64,000 nucleotides of DNA. Source: Streptomyces sp. NRRL WC-3626. GTDB taxonomy: Bacteria > Actinomycetota > Actinomycetes > Streptomycetales > Streptomycetaceae. Shown in pieces: positions 36,542-45,241 of the stretch. The stretch spans positions 496,001-560,000 of the forward strand of contig NZ_JOCA01000006.1 in NCBI RefSeq assembly GCF_000718785.1, read 5' to 3'. Both the position numbers and the translations under genes were made by a program. Under the pieces are notes generated by a model. That model was not told where the DNA came from. It was given only the letters and a program-made list of their open reading frames with translations, and made no database searches. Position 1 is the stretch's first letter. Each line of letters begins with the position of its first letter.

Positions 36542-37152
36542 CCGAGATCCTCGCCGTCGCCGTCATCACCGTCCTCGCGGTGATCGCGCCGGGCGCCGAC
36601 TTCGCCATGGTGGTCCGCAACAGCTACCTCCACGGCCGCCGCACCGGCGTACTCGCCGCGCTCGGTGTCGCCGCCGGGGTCCTGGTGCACGTCACCTACA
36701 CCATGCTCGGCGTCGGCCTGCTGATCGCCTCCTCCACCTTCCTGTTCACCGTCATCAAACTCATCGGCGCCGCCTACCTCGTGTACATCGGCGTCCGCAC
36801 CTTCCGTACCCGCGGCGAGGTCACCGTCGACCTGGAGAACAAGACGGACCTGACCCCGTTCGCCGCGCTGCGCACCGGCTTCCTCACCAACGTGCTCAAC
36901 CCGAAGACGACCCTCTTCGTCGTCTCGACCTTCGCCCAGGTCGTCAGCCCCGGCACCCCGCTCCTCCAGCAGGCGGGCTACGGCCTGTTCATGTCGCTGG
37001 CCCACCTGCTGTGGTTCGGCGTCGTCGCCGTGTTCTTCTCCCACGACCGGATGCGCACCCTGATGCTGCGCGGCCAGAAGGTCCTCAACAAGGTGATCGG
37101 ATCCGTCCTGGCCGGCCTCGGCGTCAGCCTCGCGTTCGCTCCGTCGCACTGA
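36538..37152 (+). CDS. LysE/RhtB-family amino acid exporter
   Basis: 204 residues with six predicted membrane helices. The family motifs IAPGADFAMVVRNS at about 15-28 and GFLTNVLNPKTTLFVV in the middle are clear. It exports amino acids or related small metabolites. ATGA-coupled to the EI24 gene. Its 3' end overlaps the 3' end of the convergent pyroglutamyl-peptidase-like gene by 29 bp. Confidence 0.87.
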   Translation: MTEILAVAVITVLAVIAPGADFAMVVRNSYLHGRRTGVLAALGVAAGVLVHVTYTMLGVGLLIASSTFLFTVIKLIGAAYLVYIGVRTFRTRGEVTVDLENKTDLTPFAALRTGFLTNVLNPKTTLFVVSTFAQVVSPGTPLLQQAGYGLFMSLAHLLWFGVVAVFFSHDRMRTLMLRGQKVLNKVIGSVLAGLGVSLAFAPSH

Positions 37153-38371
37153 CCGCCACGGTCACGATCGCCCGCGTCTGCGCGATGATGTCCAGCCGGT
37201 TCCGCACGAACTCGGGGTCGGTCACCTCGGTGGTGTTCCCGGCGCCGAACTGCAGCACGGGCGTGTGCACATGGCCGCCCGGCAGACTGCCGCGCAGCCC
37301 GAGCCGGTCCCGCAGCAGCGTCGCCCGGTAGGCGATCTCGTTGGACAGATAGTCCCCGCCGCCCCCGGCCCGCGCCGTCGAACCGGGCGTCGGTCCCTGC
37401 GGCCGCACGACGGCCTCGGTACCTCCCGCCGGGATCTCCGTCACGCCGGTGTTGTCGTACACCGGGAAGCGCCCCGTCTCCGAGGCGACGATGGCCGCGT
37501 ACGGCAGTGTCGTGGCCGTCCACTGCGGCTGCGAGGCCGGGTCGCTCACCGGGACCGTCTCCGTGCGGCCGATGTTCTCGTTGTCCCCGAACCCGCCCCG
37601 CCAGGCCCCGTTGGTCCGCTCCACGTCGAAACGGCCCACCCGGCCCTGGCTCACGGTGGTGAACAGATCGACCCTCGGCAGATGCGGCCGCAGCGCCCGC
37701 TCCACGGTCCCCTCCGTGAAGTCCCGCCAGCGCACCGGGAACATGGCCGTCTCGATCCGCGCCGGACCGTCCGCCGTCTCGATCACCGTGCCGTCCAGGG
37801 CGAGCGCGACGGCCCCCGACGGGTTGGAGATACGGATGTCCCGGTCCAGGGTGAACGGATCGAAGCCCGTCACCAGGATCCGCTTCACCCCCTTGCGGTG
37901 CGGATACCGGATCGCGGTCTGTCCGCGCGAGGTCCGCTCCAACTCGTCCAGCAGCCGTGCCCGCTGCTCGTCGTCGATCCCGAACCCGGGCTCCCAGGCG
38001 CGCAGTTCACGCGTCATCCCGAGCCGCGCCCAGTACAGCGGCCGGTCGTCGTCCCGGCTGAGGTCACCGCCCGCCGGACCGCGCCCCTGTGCCCGGTCGA
38101 CGGCCCTGCGCCACAGCTCACCCCCTTCCCGTACGACGGCCCGGCGGGCCTGGGCGTAGGAGTGCGCGTGGTCGAGGGCACGGGCGAACTCCGGTGCCAC
38201 GCCGTCGAATCCGGAACGGCGGAGTATCTCCTGCGGGGCCGCCGCGTCCAGGCGGCGTTCCTCGACGGTGGGGGCCGCGCCGGTGGCGGCGGTCGCGGTC
38301 ACGGGGGCGGCGGTCAGCCCGGCCAGCAGGGCCAGACCGAGAACGCCGATGCGCGCATATACGGATCTCAA
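37124..38371 (-). CDS. exported pyroglutamyl-peptidase-like protein lacking the catalytic cysteine
   Basis: 415 residues from a TTG start at 38371, chosen because GGAAGG lies nine bases upstream and because it gives a good signal peptide (to about TATAA). A helical region (about 35-160) precedes a peptidase C15 domain (about 163-410). GFDPF (169-173) matches the substrate-loop GFEPF motif and HVHTP (367-371) matches the catalytic-His region. The expected Cys motif (YLCN) reads YLSN, with Ser343 in its place. Cytosolic C15 enzymes are about 215 residues; this one is longer and exported. It may be inactive, a Ser enzyme, or a binding protein. Confidence 0.7.
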   Translation of the reverse strand: MRSVYARIGVLGLALLAGLTAAPVTATAATGAAPTVEERRLDAAAPQEILRRSGFDGVAPEFARALDHAHSYAQARRAVVREGGELWRRAVDRAQGRGPAGGDLSRDDDRPLYWARLGMTRELRAWEPGFGIDDEQRARLLDELERTSRGQTAIRYPHRKGVKRILVTGFDPFTLDRDIRISNPSGAVALALDGTVIETADGPARIETAMFPVRWRDFTEGTVERALRPHLPRVDLFTTVSQGRVGRFDVERTNGAWRGGFGDNENIGRTETVPVSDPASQPQWTATTLPYAAIVASETGRFPVYDNTGVTEIPAGGTEAVVRPQGPTPGSTARAGGGGDYLSNEIAYRATLLRDRLGLRGSLPGGHVHTPVLQFGAGNTTEVTDPEFVRNRLDIIAQTRAIVTVAVSATERTRG

Positions 38372-38504
38372 GGGGGTGGGGCCTTCCGTCGTCGTGGGGT
38401 ACGGGATGCCGGAGGCCGCAGTATCGCGTGACCCACGCGGTCCCCGCCATGGGGCGCGAGGGACGGGCGGGCCAACCGCCACCCGGGACCCCGGACGCGC
38501 CGTC

Positions 38505-38714
38505 CGCGAGAACCCGCGGCTGCCCGGCCGCCAGGACGCCTCCGTGGAGGCCGGACCGGGGGAGCGGGCCGAGGTCACCGTCGAACGTGCGCGACGCGCG
38601 TTCGGGATCTGGGACGAGGCCGCCGCATCGTGGTCATATGTGAAGGGTTCGTACGAGATCGAGGTCGGGCGCTCGATCGAGGACCACGGGATCACCGCGA
38701 CGATTAACGTCTGA
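38505..38714 (+). pseudogene. remnant of a GH3 beta-glucosidase-type gene (C-terminal Fn3-like domain)
   Basis: An open frame ending in TGA at 38712-38714 encodes about 70 residues that read as the fibronectin-III-like last domain of GH3 enzymes: VEAGPGERAEVTVER, AFGIWDEAAASW and KGSYEIEVGRS. The GH3 catalytic domains are absent, and the frame upstream is non-homologous sequence. No start or Shine-Dalgarno fits. It fills most of the 413-bp gap 38372-38784, followed by a strong terminator that probably belonged to the lost gene. Confidence 0.6.
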
Positions 38715-38730
38715 TCCGGAGAAGTATCCA

Positions 38731-38777
38731 CATGAGCAGCCCCGGTCCGGGACCCTGACCCCGGACCGGGGCTCATG
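38731..38777. terminator. terminator between GH3 remnant and aldose epimerase
   Basis: The inverted repeat CATGAGC-GCCCCGGTCCGGG against CCCGGACCGGGGCTCATG, with one inserted base pair and an eight-base loop. It can serve both converging directions. Confidence 0.75.
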
Positions 38778-38784
38778 TGCGCGG

Positions 38785-39756
38785 CTACCGGGCGCCGAAG
38801 CCGTACACCGTCTCGGAGCGGAACACCTCGCCCGGCCGCAGGACCGTGCTCGGGAACTCCGGGCGGTTCGGGGAGTCGGGGAAGTGCTGGGTCTCCAGCG
38901 CGATGCCGTCACCGGGCGTGAACGGCTCCCCGATGTGGTCGGCGGTGTAGAGCTGGATCCCGGGCTCGGTGGTCGACACGGTCAGCACCCGGCCCGACGC
39001 CGGGTCGTACAGCTCGCCGATCTCCTCGGGCGCCGCCGTCACCCCCTTGTCGAGGGCGTAGTTGTCGTCGTACCCGCTGCCCGCCTTGCGCGCCTCGCGG
39101 AAGTCGAAGCGGGTCCCGGTGACGTCGGCGAGCTCACCGCTCGGGATCAGGTCCGCGCCCGACGGCGTGTAGCGGGACGCCGCGAGCCGCAGCTCGTGCC
39201 CGGAGGCGCTGCCCGAACCGGCCAGGTTCCAGTACGAGTGGTTCGTCAGGTTCACATGCGTCGGCGCGTCCGCCACCGCCTCGTACGCGATCCCCAGCGC
39301 ACCCCGCTCGTCCAGCGAGTACGTCACCGCGACCTCGAGCCGGCCCGGGAACCCCTCCTCGCCGTCCTCGGCCACCAGCGACAGCCGCAGACCGTGCGCC
39401 ACCGGGCTCACGTCCCACACCCGCTTGTCGAAGCCCCGCGCACCGCCGTGCAGGGAGTTCGGCCCGTTGTTCGCGGCCAGCGTGTGCTCGCGCCCCTCCA
39501 GGGAGAAGCGCGCGCCCGCGATCCGGTTGGCGTAACGGCCGATCAGGGCGCCCAGGAAGGGCTCCGGATGCCGGAGATAGCCGTCCAGGTCGGAGAACCC
39601 CAGCACCACGTTCCCGGCCCTGCCGTCCCGGTCCGGCACCTCGACGTCCTGCACGATCCCGCCGTAGGACAGGATCCGTACCCGTACGCCCGCCCGCTCC
39701 AAGGTCCAACGGTGCACCGGCGTGCCGTCGGAAAGTGTGCCGAAGAGTTCGTTCAT
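38785..39756 (-). CDS. cytosolic aldose 1-epimerase (galactose mutarotase family)
   Basis: 323 residues without a signal peptide. The motifs match the exported paralogue at 23309: GALIGRYANRI, NSLHGG, VNLTNHSYWNLAG and ALETQHFPDSPN. It converts alpha and beta anomers of galactose or glucose inside the cell. It starts 15 bp after the SGNH hydrolase stop on the same strand, so the two may be cotranscribed. The GH3 fragment behind it hints that a beta-glycoside-degrading locus once stood here. Confidence 0.88.
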   Translation of the reverse strand: MNELFGTLSDGTPVHRWTLERAGVRVRILSYGGIVQDVEVPDRDGRAGNVVLGFSDLDGYLRHPEPFLGALIGRYANRIAGARFSLEGREHTLAANNGPNSLHGGARGFDKRVWDVSPVAHGLRLSLVAEDGEEGFPGRLEVAVTYSLDERGALGIAYEAVADAPTHVNLTNHSYWNLAGSGSASGHELRLAASRYTPSGADLIPSGELADVTGTRFDFREARKAGSGYDDNYALDKGVTAAPEEIGELYDPASGRVLTVSTTEPGIQLYTADHIGEPFTPGDGIALETQHFPDSPNRPEFPSTVLRPGEVFRSETVYGFGAR

Positions 39757-39771
39757 GTGCGAAACAATAAG

Positions 39772-40674
39772 TCACGGCCGCTTCGCCGTGACCGTGCGGT
39801 ACGCGATCTCGGCCAGCTCGGCCTGCCCGTCGACGCTGGGGTGGAACCAGTCCCATTGGCTCAGTTCATCGGTCCCGAACCGGTACGCGTACACCGCCCC
39901 GCCGTCGAAGCGGCAGCGACGGTCCTTCGCGCAGACCTCCTCCAGCACCTCGTTGTAGTCCTCCACCCGGTGACGCACCGTCTCGCGCCGCAGCGTCGCC
40001 GCCGCGTCCAGGGCGTCCGCGTCGCCCAGCATCGACGGGCAGATGCCCAGCTTCCACACCTGCTTGCCCAGCGCGCTGGTCCGGCCCTGCGACCAGAGCC
40101 GCTTCAGATCCGGCACGCTCGCCACATACACCTGCGTCCTGGGCAGCGCCGTACGCAGGGAGCGCATGGCTTTCTCGAAGTCGGCGCGGAACTCCGCCAC
40201 CGGGGTCATCGCCGACGTGGTCTCCCGGCAGGCGTCGTTCGCCCCCGCCATCACCGCCACCAGCTCCGGACCGCGTCGCACGGCCCGCTCCATCTGACCC
40301 GGCAGATCCGCCATCCGGGCCCCGGTCACCGCGTAGTTCCAGCTCCGCTCGGCCGCCCGCGCCCGCCCCAGCAGCCGTACGGCGAGACTGTCGACCTCCT
40401 CACTGCTCCCCGTCGCCCACGACACCTCGGGACAGTCCGTCAGCACCGCGCACGCGTCGAACCCCCGGGTGATGGAGTCACCCACGGCCGCGACCGACTC
40501 GGGGCCGGTGTCCCACACGGGCGTGGGCGACGGCCGCGGCCTCTTCGCCGCCGGGGAGTCCCCGCCGCCGGCGTCGCACCCGGCCACGCCCAGCACCGCG
40601 GCCGCCACGACGGCGAGCAGAGCCCGCGAACGCCGCCCGCGCCTACGCGTCACCTGCCCCATCCGCTGCTCCAT
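39772..40674 (-). CDS. SGNH/GDSL-family hydrolase lipoprotein
   Basis: 300 residues from the ATG at 40674 (GGGAGG seven bases upstream). A basic N-terminus, a hydrophobic stretch and the lipobox VLGVAGC give a lipoprotein with the acylated Cys near 33. The catalytic Ser is in AVGDSITRG (block I), Gly/Asn in GANDACRE (block III), and the Asp-His pair in WDWFHPSVDG (block V). It is an extracytoplasmic esterase or lipase acting on an unknown ester, possibly a carbohydrate acetyl group. Confidence 0.85.
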   Translation of the reverse strand: MEQRMGQVTRRRGRRSRALLAVVAAAVLGVAGCDAGGGDSPAAKRPRPSPTPVWDTGPESVAAVGDSITRGFDACAVLTDCPEVSWATGSSEEVDSLAVRLLGRARAAERSWNYAVTGARMADLPGQMERAVRRGPELVAVMAGANDACRETTSAMTPVAEFRADFEKAMRSLRTALPRTQVYVASVPDLKRLWSQGRTSALGKQVWKLGICPSMLGDADALDAAATLRRETVRHRVEDYNEVLEEVCAKDRRCRFDGGAVYAYRFGTDELSQWDWFHPSVDGQAELAEIAYRTVTAKRP

Positions 40675-40824
40675 CCGCCGCCTCCCCGCACGTCCTGCCG
40701 GGTGAATGGTGGAGGTTTCCCGGCACTGGGACCGACGGTACGTCACACTCCTTGCACCGTCGCACGGTAGCCTCGCCATCAACGTGGTCCGCCCGGACCG
40801 CGCCCGTTCCGTCCGGAGGTTCCG

Positions 40825-41319
40825 GTGACGACTCGTGGAGTTCTGTACGTGCACTCCGCGCCGCGCGCGCTGTGCCCGCACGTCGAGTGGGCCGTCGCCG
40901 GGGTGCTCGGCACGCGCGTCAGCCTGGACTGGATCCGCCAGCCGGCCGCCCCCGGCACCTGGCGCTCGGAGTTCTCCTGGCAGGGCCAGGCGGGCACCGC
41001 CTCCAAGCTCGCCTCCGCGCTGCGCGGCTGGCAGATGCTCCGCTTCGAGGTCACCTCGGAGCCCTGCCCCTCCGCCGAGGGCGAGCGCTACAGCTGCACC
41101 CCCGACCTGGGCATCTTCCACGCGGTCACCGGCATCCACGGCGACATCCTCATCCCGGAGGACCGCCTGCGCGCGGCCCTGACCCGCTCCCAGACGCACC
41201 AGACCGACCTGGAATCGGAAATCGCCAAACTCCTGGGCAAGCCCTGGGACGACGAACTGGAACCCTTCCGCTACGCGGGAGAAGGAGCCCCGGTCCGCTG
41301 GCTCCACCAGGTGGTCTGA
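40825..41319 (+). CDS. DUF3145 family protein
   Basis: 164 residues starting with GTG at 40825, GGAGG six bases upstream. It is a small soluble protein nearly identical in layout to the actinobacterial DUF3145 family, with VLYVHSAPRALCPHVEWAV at the start and a repeated Trp-Gln pattern. Its conserved place beside the fab operon in Streptomyces suggests a housekeeping role, but no activity is known. Confidence 0.85.
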   Translation: MTTRGVLYVHSAPRALCPHVEWAVAGVLGTRVSLDWIRQPAAPGTWRSEFSWQGQAGTASKLASALRGWQMLRFEVTSEPCPSAEGERYSCTPDLGIFHAVTGIHGDILIPEDRLRAALTRSQTHQTDLESEIAKLLGKPWDDELEPFRYAGEGAPVRWLHQVV

Positions 41320-41486
41320 CCCCCTTTAGGGGCGCGGGGCTGTGCCGAAGTGCGGCTCCGCCGCGTGGGCGCGAAAGGGGTCTGGGGGCAGAGCCCCCAG
41401 GGACGGGACGGGAAGGGGCGGCGGGGGCGAAGAAAAAAGGGCCCCCACCCCCCGCCAAGGGGGTGAAGACCCTTCAGTAGAGCCGG
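41320..41486 (-). repeat. dispersed Streptomyces spacer element with terminator
   Basis: The stretch begins CCCCTTTAGGGGCGCGGGGC and contains GCGGCTCCGCCGC and CTGGGGGC-AGA-GCCCCCAG (41382-41400). From memory, this composite spacer recurs between genes in many Streptomyces genomes. The last hairpin can end both the DUF3145 transcript and the convergent fab operon transcript. Confidence 0.6.
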
Positions 41487-42758
41487 TCACACAGACCGGA
41501 ACGCCAGCACCACGTTGTGCCCACCGAACCCGAACGAGTCGTTCAACGCGGCAATCCGCCCAGCCACAGGCAACTTCCGCGCCTCCCCCCGGACGACATC
41601 CGCCGCGGCCTCGGCCTCAGGATCAAGATTGTCCACATTGATCGTGGGCGGAGCGATCCGGTGATACAGCGCCAACACGGTGGCCACGGACTCGACACCC
41701 CCCGCCCCACCCAGCAGATGCCCGGTCATCGACTTCGTCGCGGACACCGCGAAGTGATCCGCGTCGTCCCCGAACACCTTCCGCAGAGCCTTCAGCTCCG
41801 CGATGTCCCCCGCGGGCGTGGACGTCGCGTGCGCGTTCACATGCACGATCTCCGCAGGATCGAGATCCGTCCGCTCCAGCAGGTTCTGCAGCGCGTGCGT
41901 GATCCCCCGCCCCTCCGGCTCCGGCTGCACGATGTCGTGCGCGTCGGCCGAGATGCCCTGACCGACCGCCTCCGCGTACACCCGCGCACCCCGCGCGGCC
42001 GCGTGCTCGGCGGACTCCAGGACGACGACACCCGCGCCCTCGCCCATGACGAAGCCGTCCCGGGCGACGTCGTAGGGACGCGACGCGCCCTCGGGGTCGT
42101 CGTTGTTCTTCGACATCGCCATCATGTTGCCGAACGCGGCGATGGGCAGCGGGTGGATCGCCGCCTCCGTACCGCCCGCGACGACGACGTCCGCACGCCC
42201 GGTGCGGATCATCTCGATGGCGTAGCCGATGGCCTCCGCACCCGAGGCGCACGCGGACACGGGCGTGTGCACACCCGCGCGGGCGCCCACGGCGAGTCCC
42301 ACGTTCGCGGAGGGGCCGTTCGGCATCAGCATGGGCACGGTGTGCGGGGAGACGCGGCGTACGCCCTTCTCCTTCAGCACGTCGTGCTGGTCCAGCAGGG
42401 TCGTCACGCCGCCGATGCCGGAGGCGATGACGGCGCCCAGCCGGTCGGGGTCGACCTTCGGGTCCTCGCCGGCCCTGGCTTCGAAACCGGCGTCGGCCCA
42501 CGCCTCCTTGGCCGCGATCAGCGCGAACTGCGCCGAGCGGTCCAGACGGCGGGCCTGCGGCCTGGGGATGACCTCGGTGGGCTCCACGGCCGCACGGGCC
42601 GCGATGCGTACCGCCTGCTCGGCGGCCCAGTCCTCCGTGAGGGGCCTGACGCCGGAACGGCCGGCGATCAGTCCCTCCCAGGTCGAGGCTGCGTCGCCAC
42701 CCAGCGGTGTGGTTGCGCCGATACCGGTGACGACCACGGTGCGATTGGTCGGGCTCAT
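41487..42758 (-). CDS. fabF: beta-ketoacyl-ACP synthase II
   Basis: 423 residues. The thiolase-fold condensing enzyme has the catalytic Cys in PVSACASGAEA and the two His in VNAHATSTPAGD and KSMTGHLLGGAG. It elongates acyl-ACP with malonyl-ACP in type II fatty acid synthesis. It is last in the order fabD-fabH-acpP-fabF, the usual Streptomyces primary fatty acid operon. ATG at 42758 with AGAAAG upstream. It is not a polyketide chain-length factor, because all catalytic residues are intact. Confidence 0.97.
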   Translation of the reverse strand: MSPTNRTVVVTGIGATTPLGGDAASTWEGLIAGRSGVRPLTEDWAAEQAVRIAARAAVEPTEVIPRPQARRLDRSAQFALIAAKEAWADAGFEARAGEDPKVDPDRLGAVIASGIGGVTTLLDQHDVLKEKGVRRVSPHTVPMLMPNGPSANVGLAVGARAGVHTPVSACASGAEAIGYAIEMIRTGRADVVVAGGTEAAIHPLPIAAFGNMMAMSKNNDDPEGASRPYDVARDGFVMGEGAGVVVLESAEHAAARGARVYAEAVGQGISADAHDIVQPEPEGRGITHALQNLLERTDLDPAEIVHVNAHATSTPAGDIAELKALRKVFGDDADHFAVSATKSMTGHLLGGAGGVESVATVLALYHRIAPPTINVDNLDPEAEAAADVVRGEARKLPVAGRIAALNDSFGFGGHNVVLAFRSV

Positions 42759-42882
42759 CGGAATTCTTTCTCCAACGGATTACGAGGATTCGTACGGCGC
42801 CACCGCCGGGTGGCGGGGCCGGCTGCCCCGGCCCCCGGGCCTTCCGTCACCGACGGACAGCGGACGGAAGGCCCGGCAGGGC

Positions 42883-43131
42883 TCAGGCCTGGTGCTTGAG
42901 GATGTAGTCGGTCGCGTCGCCGACGGTCTTGAGGTTCTTGACGTCGTCGTCCGGGATCTTGACGTCGAAGCGCTCTTCGGCGGCGACGACGACCTCGACC
43001 ATGGACAGCGAGTCGACGTCCAGGTCGTCGGTGAAGGACTTGTCCAGCTGGACGTCCTCAACCGGGATGCCGGCGATCTCGTTCACGATCTCCGCGAGAC
43101 CGGCGACGATCTCTTCCTGAGTGGCGGCCAT
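42883..43131 (-). CDS. acpP: acyl carrier protein
   Basis: 82 residues, acidic. The phosphopantetheine site is Ser41 in DDLDVDSLSMVEVV. It carries the growing acyl chain for FabH and FabF, whose genes flank it. Lies 81 bp behind fabH and 124 bp before fabF; AAGGAG precedes the ATG. Confidence 0.97.
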   Translation of the reverse strand: MAATQEEIVAGLAEIVNEIAGIPVEDVQLDKSFTDDLDVDSLSMVEVVVAAEERFDVKIPDDDVKNLKTVGDATDYILKHQA

Positions 43132-43212
43132 GATGGCGCTCCTTCGTTGTGATTCCTGAGGATGTGACGGTGGTTCCTCGCGTACCGGACCGCATGATCC
43201 GGCACGGAGTGC

Positions 43213-44214
43213 CTAGGGGAGGGTAACGACCGTAGCGGCGTAGACGAGACCCGCCCCGAAGCCGATGACGAGCGCGGTGTCGCCGCTCTTCGCCTCACCG
43301 GTCGCCAGGAGCCGCTCCATCGCGAGCGGGATCGAGGCGGCCGAGGTGTTGCCGGTGGTGCGGATGTCACGGGCGACCGTGACGTGCTCCGGCAGTTTCA
43401 GGGTCTTCACCATCGAGTCGATGATCCGCACATTGGCCTGGTGCGGGATGAAGACGTCCAGTTCGTCCGGCGTCAGCCCGGCGGCGTCCAGCGCCTCCTT
43501 GGCGACCTTCGCCATCTCGAACACGGCCCAGCGGAACACCGCCTGGCCCTCCTGCGTGATCGCGGGAAACTTCTCGACGGTGCCGTCGCGGTAGTCCGTC
43601 CACGGCACGGTCTGCTTGATGGTCTCGGACTTGTCGCCCTCCGAGCCCCATACGGTCGGGCCGATCGCGGGCTCCTGGGAGGGGCCCACGACGACGGCGC
43701 CCGCGCCGTCACCGAACAGGAAGGCCGTGGCCCGGTCCTCCAGGTCGGTCAGGTCGCTCAGCCGCTCCACGCCGATGACGAGCACGTACTCGGCGGAACC
43801 CTCCACCACCATGCCCTTGGCGAGCGTCAGGCCGTACCCGAAGCCCGCGCAGCCGGCCGAGATGTCGAAGGCGGCGGCCTTGTCCGTGCCCAGCTGGTCG
43901 GCGATCAGGGTGGCGACGGCCGGGGTCTGCTGGAAGTGGGAGACGGTCGACACGACCACGGCGCCGATCTGCCCGGCGTCGATCCCGGCGTCCGCGATCG
44001 CCTTGCCGGACGCCTCGACCGACATCGCGGCGACGGTCTCCTCGGGGGACGCCCAGTGCCGGGTCTCGATGCCGGAGCGCGAGCGGATCCACTCGTCGGA
44101 CGAGTCGATCGTCTCGAGGATCACCTCGTTCGGCACGACCCGGGTGGGACGGTAACCGCCCACGCCGAGGATGCGTGCGTACGGGGCGCCCTTGCTGGGC
44201 TTGATCTTCGCCAT
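43213..44214 (-). CDS. fabH: beta-ketoacyl-ACP synthase III
   Basis: 333 residues from the ATG at 44214 (AAAGGAGC upstream). Catalytic Cys in DISAGCAGFGYG, His in FIPHQANVRI and Asn in TTGNTSAAS. It condenses a short branched or straight acyl-CoA starter with malonyl-ACP and so sets the starter unit of Streptomyces branched fatty acids. Lies 23 bp behind fabD. Confidence 0.97.
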   Translation of the reverse strand: MAKIKPSKGAPYARILGVGGYRPTRVVPNEVILETIDSSDEWIRSRSGIETRHWASPEETVAAMSVEASGKAIADAGIDAGQIGAVVVSTVSHFQQTPAVATLIADQLGTDKAAAFDISAGCAGFGYGLTLAKGMVVEGSAEYVLVIGVERLSDLTDLEDRATAFLFGDGAGAVVVGPSQEPAIGPTVWGSEGDKSETIKQTVPWTDYRDGTVEKFPAITQEGQAVFRWAVFEMAKVAKEALDAAGLTPDELDVFIPHQANVRIIDSMVKTLKLPEHVTVARDIRTTGNTSAASIPLAMERLLATGEAKSGDTALVIGFGAGLVYAATVVTLP

Positions 44215-44237
44215 GCGGGTGGGCTCCTTTGAGGCGA

Positions 44238-45158
44238 TCAGGCGGCGTGCTCGGCGATGAGCTCGCGGGCGGCGTCGAGGTCGGCGGGGGTCTTCAGGGC
44301 CAGCGTCCGCACGCCCGGCAGGGCGCGCTTGGCGAGACCGGTCAGGGTGCCGCCGGGGCAGACCTCCAGGAGGGCGGTGACGCCGAGCTCCTTGAAGGTC
44401 TCCATGCACAGGTCCCAGCGGACCGGGTTGGCGACCTGGCCGACCAGGCGCTCGAGCACCTCGGCGCCGGTCGCGACGTCCCTGCCGTCCTTGTTGGACA
44501 CGTACGTGACCTTCGGGTCGCCGGGCGTGAGCGCCTCGGCGGCCTTCGCCAGCGTGTCTACGGCGGGACCCATGTGGTGGGTGTGGAAGGCGCCGGCCAC
44601 CTGCAGCACGACCACGCGGCGCACACCCTCGGGCTTGTCCGCCTCCAGCGCGGCGATCTGCTCCTTGGTGCCGGCAGCGACGATCTGGCCCGCGCCGTTG
44701 ATGTTCGCCGGCGTCAGGCCCAGCTTCTCCAGGTGCGCCACGGTGGTCTCCGGGTCGCCGCCGAGCAGCGCCGCCATGCCCGTCTCCGTGATCGCGGCGG
44801 CGTCGGCCATGGCCAGACCCCGCTTGCGGACCAGCGAGAGCGCGGCGGTGTCGTCCAGCACGCCCGCGAAGGCGGCGGCGGTGATCTCACCGACGCTGTG
44901 ACCCGCGACCGCGCCGGGGACGATGTCACCCAGTGCCGTGGCGGACAGCAGCCCGGCCGCGACCAGCAGCGGCTGGGCGACGGCGGTGTCGCGGATCGCG
45001 TCCGCGTCGGCCTTGGTGCCGTAGTGGGCGAGGTCGAGTCCGATGGCGTCGGACCATGCGGCGACGCGGTCGGCGGCGCCGGGGAGGTCGAGCCATTCAG
45101 TCAGGAAGCCGGGCGTCTGGGCACCCTGGCCGGGAGCGACGAGTACGAGCACTCTCAC
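44238..45158 (-). CDS. fabD: malonyl-CoA:ACP transacylase
   Basis: 306 residues. The GTG at 45158 is used; a second GTG two codons later is also possible, since the Shine-Dalgarno is weak. APGQGAQTPGF, the catalytic Ser in AVAGHSVGEI and QVAGAFHTHHM with the active-site His are present. It loads malonyl groups onto ACP. First gene of the fab operon, 83 bp behind fasR. Confidence 0.96.
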   Translation of the reverse strand: MRVLVLVAPGQGAQTPGFLTEWLDLPGAADRVAAWSDAIGLDLAHYGTKADADAIRDTAVAQPLLVAAGLLSATALGDIVPGAVAGHSVGEITAAAFAGVLDDTAALSLVRKRGLAMADAAAITETGMAALLGGDPETTVAHLEKLGLTPANINGAGQIVAAGTKEQIAALEADKPEGVRRVVVLQVAGAFHTHHMGPAVDTLAKAAEALTPGDPKVTYVSNKDGRDVATGAEVLERLVGQVANPVRWDLCMETFKELGVTALLEVCPGGTLTGLAKRALPGVRTLALKTPADLDAARELIAEHAA

Positions 45159-45218
45159 ACTCTCTCTTGGGGACGGCCACGGCCGCCCGTGGGGACAAGG
45201 ACGAAGAACAGCAGGGGG

Positions 45219-45239
45219 TTTTGTAGAGCCCCGACAAAA
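45219..45239. promoter_or_regulatory. inverted repeat at the fabD promoter, probable FasR site
   Basis: TTTTGT-AGAGCCCCG-ACAAAA is a perfect six-base inverted repeat with a nine-base spacer, in the 83-bp space between fasR and fabD. FasR is known in S. coelicolor to bind this promoter and activate the fab genes. That this particular repeat is its site is inference. Confidence 0.65.
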
Positions 45240-45241
45240 GG

